From the NCBI RefSeq assembly GCF_002128405.1, contig NZ_NETJ01000001.1, positions 682,001-746,000 on the forward strand: a stretch of DNA of 64,000 nt, read 5' to 3'. This stretch comes from Gottfriedia solisilvae. Lineage in GTDB: Bacteria > Bacillota > Bacilli > Bacillales > Bacillaceae_G. A program made the translations under genes and the position numbers. Shown one piece after another: positions 61,263-64,000 of this stretch. Every line of letters begins with the position of its first letter. Within the stretch, counting starts at the first letter, position 1. The notes beneath the pieces were generated by a model. That model was not told the origin of the DNA. It did not search any database and worked only from the letters and a program-made list of their open reading frames with translations.

Positions 61263-61320
61263 TATTATTCTACCTTCGTTTCTCTATTAAATTATTAAAC
61301 TGTAAAACACATTCTTACAA

Positions 61321-61746
61321 TTATTCGTCATTTAGTCTCTTTTCAAAAAAATGCTGACTAAACCCTTCTGGATAATCATTTAATACGCCGAATTGTTTAT
61401 ATCCATGTTTTTTATAAAACTCTAGTGCCTGAAAGCTAAAAGAATCTAGTACAATCAATCTACATTTTTTCACTTTTGCAAGCTCTTCAATTTTATGTAA
61501 TAAATTACTGCCATAACCAGTTCCACGTTGGGATTCATCTACCCATAAAAAATCAACATGTAAATGATTATATACTATAGTACCGGTGATACCTCCAAGT
61601 ATCGATTCATGTTCATTTTTTAAGATGAAACTTACTTTTTCAACTGGCTTTAATAGTTTTTCTGGGAGTTTAGACATATTATATTCAATAACTTTCTGTC
61701 TAATATAGTCAGTATCTTCTTGATTTGATTGCTGTATAATTTGCAT
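61321..61746 (-). CDS. GNAT family N-acetyltransferase, 141 aa
   Basis: The minimal GNAT fold with the acetyl-CoA loop WVDESQRGTGYGSNLLHKIE (about residues 68-87), followed by IVLDSFSFQALEFYKKHGYK, the beta5-alpha4 region. The end FGVLNDYPEGFSQHFFEKRL resembles the YodP/PhnO-like small group. A GGGGG site lies before the internal ATG that gives MQIIQQSNQED; the earlier start would add a membrane-like segment and has no site, so it is rejected. Substrate unknown. Confidence 0.85.
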   Translation of the reverse strand: MQIIQQSNQEDTDYIRQKVIEYNMSKLPEKLLKPVEKVSFILKNEHESILGGITGTIVYNHLHVDFLWVDESQRGTGYGSNLLHKIEELAKVKKCRLIVLDSFSFQALEFYKKHGYKQFGVLNDYPEGFSQHFFEKRLNDE

Positions 61747-61857
61747 GAAAATTCCCCCATTTCTAATTTTTCGCTTAATTAGAATAACAGTTATTAGGAA
61801 AATTGCCAACCCCAAAAAATATAGTAAATATCAATTTTTTGCTTTCCTTACAACATT

Positions 61858-61880
61858 GAAAAAGGTTGCCTATGCAACCC
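61858..61880 (-). terminator. Intrinsic terminator of the arylamine N-acetyltransferase gene
   Basis: On the minus strand GGTTGC-ATAG-GCAACC forms a 6-bp stem followed by TTTTTC, about 15 bases past the stop. Confidence 0.7.
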
Positions 61881-61895
61881 CTGTTACTCAAAACT

Positions 61896-62678
61896 CTATT
61901 CTTTATGATTAAAAATCTTCTTCATCAACTCTTTAAATTTCTCACTTTCAATATCTTCCTTCAAAACTGTTCCATTTTTCCATTGGGTAAATGAAGTATT
62001 TGTTAATGTCACATTGCCTTCATTTGTTAGTTTTGTGATTAACGGATTCTTATTAAATGGAGACTTCTCGTGTTCTTTGATAATCGTTTGAATCTCATTT
62101 AAATTTGAAATCTCATCGATCGTTGTCTCTGAATCAAACGCATAACCAATTCTCCAGTCAATATCTTTATGTTTTAATTTGATTTCCAAAATATAGTCGC
62201 CATATGCTGTTTTTTCTTTTTTTATACGAAATTCTCCATTATGAGAAATGACTATATCCCCATTTAATGGCACTGGCTTTAAAGGTAAATTCGCTCCAAA
62301 ACCCGTATCAATTAAATAAGTTTGACCTTCATGTGATAAAAGAATTGTAACATGTGTTCTTCCAATATTTTGGTATTCAGAATTTACAGGATCATAAACA
62401 ACTCCACTTACAAGACTCGCATTGAAACCATTTTCAATTAAGAAGAGGTACAAAATGGCATTTAATTCATAACAAAGACCACCCTCATTTTTTAATAAAA
62501 TTTTCTGAATCAAGCTATCCTTTGTGATCTCATTTGAATTTTTATTAATAATGCATATATTTTCAAATGGTATGTTAAATGCAGTTTTCATTAGGATATG
62601 TTCTAAGTCAGAGAATGATATTTTGTTACTTTCTGTAAACCCAATCCTTTTTCGAAATAAAGTATTTAGCTGACTCAA
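61896..62678 (-). CDS. Arylamine N-acetyltransferase, 260 aa
   Basis: The Cys-His-Asp triad of the NAT family is visible: Cys in NEGGLCYELNAILY (about residue 69), His in IGRTHVTILLSHE (about 107) and Asp in TYLIDTGFGANLPLKP (about 122). The enzyme moves an acetyl group from acetyl-CoA to arylamines or hydrazines. The residue before GG is Glu where most NATs have Arg, a small departure. The reading frame begins at TTG inside the GGAGG site; GTG (62681) and TTG (62678) follow, and the latter has the usual 8-base spacing and is used here. Confidence 0.88.
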   Translation of the reverse strand: MSQLNTLFRKRIGFTESNKISFSDLEHILMKTAFNIPFENICIINKNSNEITKDSLIQKILLKNEGGLCYELNAILYLFLIENGFNASLVSGVVYDPVNSEYQNIGRTHVTILLSHEGQTYLIDTGFGANLPLKPVPLNGDIVISHNGEFRIKKEKTAYGDYILEIKLKHKDIDWRIGYAFDSETTIDEISNLNEIQTIIKEHEKSPFNKNPLITKLTNEGNVTLTNTSFTQWKNGTVLKEDIESEKFKELMKKIFNHKE

Positions 62679-62790
62679 CACTTTTACCTCCAATACTATA
62701 TGATAAATTGTCTGTTCGATCTTACTTTGTATTCTATTTTACTTATGATTGAAAAGTGCGCTCCTGCATAAGACAGAAACGCAACTTTTT

Positions 62791-63756
62791 CTACTCTTTA
62801 CTTTTGTCTACAACCGTTGAAAAAAGATGATTATGAGGTAATATTGCATGAACGCCTTTTACTTGATTAACAATCTGGGTAATTTTAAGATCTACACATA
62901 CACTCGCTAAAGCAACTGCTTCCGTTTTTTCTATCTGGTAGATTTCCTGCATTAACTCAATCATTCCTTCTAAAGCTATTGCTGTAGCTTTGTTTAAATC
63001 CTCATCAAAACCAAAAGTGATCCAACCTGCAGGAGTATTTGCTCGTGGCATTTTCAATTGTAAGTCTTCAATAACTGTAAGTGTAAGATTTACTTGGTCA
63101 AAAGGAGATTCAATCGCTTGACCAGAAACTTCACCATCTCCTTGGGCTGCATGTCCGTCTCCAGCAGAAAACAGTGCCCCTTCTACAGTAATAGGAAGAT
63201 AAACTGTACTTCCCTCAACTAATTCCTTACAATCAATATTTCCTCCACAGTATCTTGGCGGGATGGTTGAATGAACACCTGATTCACTTGGCGATGTACT
63301 CAATACACCTAAAAATGGTTTAAGTGGAACAGTAAATTCTTGATCTTTCACATGTGTTTTCGCGGTTTTGTTTTCTTCATTTATCGTCCAATTTAATGTT
63401 ACTTCAGGTGACTCCGCTATATTTAAAACATTATTTTGCCAGTTTATTTTACCTCCAGCACAATTCCAACCGTACCAGCCTGTTTTTATTTTATTTATTT
63501 TTACCTCGAGTGTCATACCAGGTTTTGCATCTTGAATATAAATAGGACCCACCATTGGATGGCCCCAGGCTTCTTCTTGTTCCCTTGATTGATAACGAAT
63601 TCGTTCCCCGTTTTTTGCATTAATTCCCCAGCCTATATCAATCGTATTAAATTCAATAGAATCTCCAGAACGTATTGTCATAATTGGTTCGTATTCTTTA
63701 CTAAATGATGCGTGTAAATGTTGATTGGAAACTTTCATTTTGTATGTTTCTGCCAT
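62791..63756 (-). CDS. Acetamidase/formamidase family protein, 321 aa
   Basis: The FmdA/AmdA fold: VGPIYIQDAKPGMTLEVKIN near residue 70, PLKPFLGVLSTSP (about 140), the conserved TIPPRYCGGNIDCKEL (about 165) and LFSAGDGHAAQGDGEVSG (about 195), whose acidic and His residues bind metal. Such enzymes hydrolyse formamide or acetamide to ammonia and the acid. AGAAGG lies 8 bases before the ATG. Single gene; no linked urea or amide transporter inside the window. Confidence 0.88.
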   Translation of the reverse strand: MAETYKMKVSNQHLHASFSKEYEPIMTIRSGDSIEFNTIDIGWGINAKNGERIRYQSREQEEAWGHPMVGPIYIQDAKPGMTLEVKINKIKTGWYGWNCAGGKINWQNNVLNIAESPEVTLNWTINEENKTAKTHVKDQEFTVPLKPFLGVLSTSPSESGVHSTIPPRYCGGNIDCKELVEGSTVYLPITVEGALFSAGDGHAAQGDGEVSGQAIESPFDQVNLTLTVIEDLQLKMPRANTPAGWITFGFDEDLNKATAIALEGMIELMQEIYQIEKTEAVALASVCVDLKITQIVNQVKGVHAILPHNHLFSTVVDKSKE

Positions 63757-63949
63757 GCGATAATCCTTCTTTCAAATTTACAAATTTATATTGTAGAATA
63801 AAATTCTTCTTACTATTTATTTCGGCATTTAAAGTTTAATTTCCTTGTTCACTATGATTGTTCTTACTTGAGTATGTTGTTCATTAATTCATGTATTTCA
63901 TTTTTATGAAACGACATTTGATCATTCATATATGTAAGATCATAGCGCA

Positions 63950-63989
63950 AAACAAAAAACAGGCGACCACTTTAGGATCGGCTGTTTTT
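63950..63989 (-). terminator. Probable terminator of a gene beyond the right edge
   Basis: On the minus strand AAACAGCCGATCC and GGTCGCCTGTTT pair with two or three mismatches and are followed by TTTGTTTTG. No gene in view ends here, so it belongs to a minus-strand gene outside the window. Confidence 0.55.
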
Positions 63990-64000
63990 ATCATTACACT

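Overview
The window is a 64 kb piece of a low-GC, Gram-positive, Bacillaceae-type chromosome. This is inferred from AGGAGG-type ribosome binding sites, frequent TTG starts, poly-T intrinsic terminators, and gene content: mannitol PTS genes mtlA-mtlR-mtlF-mtlD, a cobalamin riboswitch on metE, Rex-type sites before ldh, YwbE, YitT, YwaF and YetJ-like proteins, and an accessory ClpP of the kind seen in the Bacillus cereus group. The species cannot be fixed from this sequence alone. Most genes lie on the minus strand. No rRNA, tRNA, CRISPR array, prophage or intact insertion sequence was seen.

Layout. 1-6.5 kb: a truncated response regulator, then small membrane, lipoprotein and hypothetical genes, with a patch of gene debris at 0.9-1.6 kb (a broken maltose O-acetyltransferase and a truncated duplicate of the gene at 4.5 kb). 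6.8-8.1 kb: an ECF sigma factor gene followed by an accessory clpP. 8.4-16.8 kb: S9 peptidase, nucleoside hydrolase, DNA alkylation repair protein, a nucleotidyltransferase / 2H phosphoesterase / membrane protein cluster, and a secreted alpha/beta hydrolase. 16.9-22.2 kb: the mannitol operon with a probable MtlR operator and a cre-like site. 22.3-26.3 kb: an MMPL exporter with a TetR regulator and two identical palindromic operators. 26.6-29.8 kb: YwaF-like, DUF3291, small membrane and beta-lactamase-like genes, plus a GC-rich repeat. 29.9-33.8 kb: a heterodimeric ABC exporter behind a sigma-A promoter, a 28-codon leader peptide and two terminators whose arms can cross-pair. 33.8-38.9 kb: a GH13/GH31 alpha-glucosidase operon with a LacI-type regulator. 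39-45 kb: L,D-transpeptidase, M42 aminopeptidase, a TMBIM protein, aldehyde dehydrogenase and a YitT protein. 45.2-50.2 kb: an ABC-F protein and riboswitch-controlled metE. 50.3-56.3 kb: a DUF4349 lipoprotein, a large TPR plus dynamin-like GTPase, a cluster of small hydrophilic proteins, and two strongly structured intergenic elements. 56.3-64 kb: lactate permease and lactate dehydrogenase with Rex-like boxes, an MFS transporter, a GNAT, an arylamine N-acetyltransferase and a formamidase-type amidase.

Two arrangements stand out. The ECF sigma factor ends in a hydrophobic-Ala-Ala tail resembling a Clp degron and is co-transcribed with a ClpP paralogue instead of an anti-sigma gene. The ABC exporter operon has a complete apparent attenuation region. 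Many start codons were moved from the longest reading frame to the position favoured by the ribosome binding site; these choices are stated in each entry.
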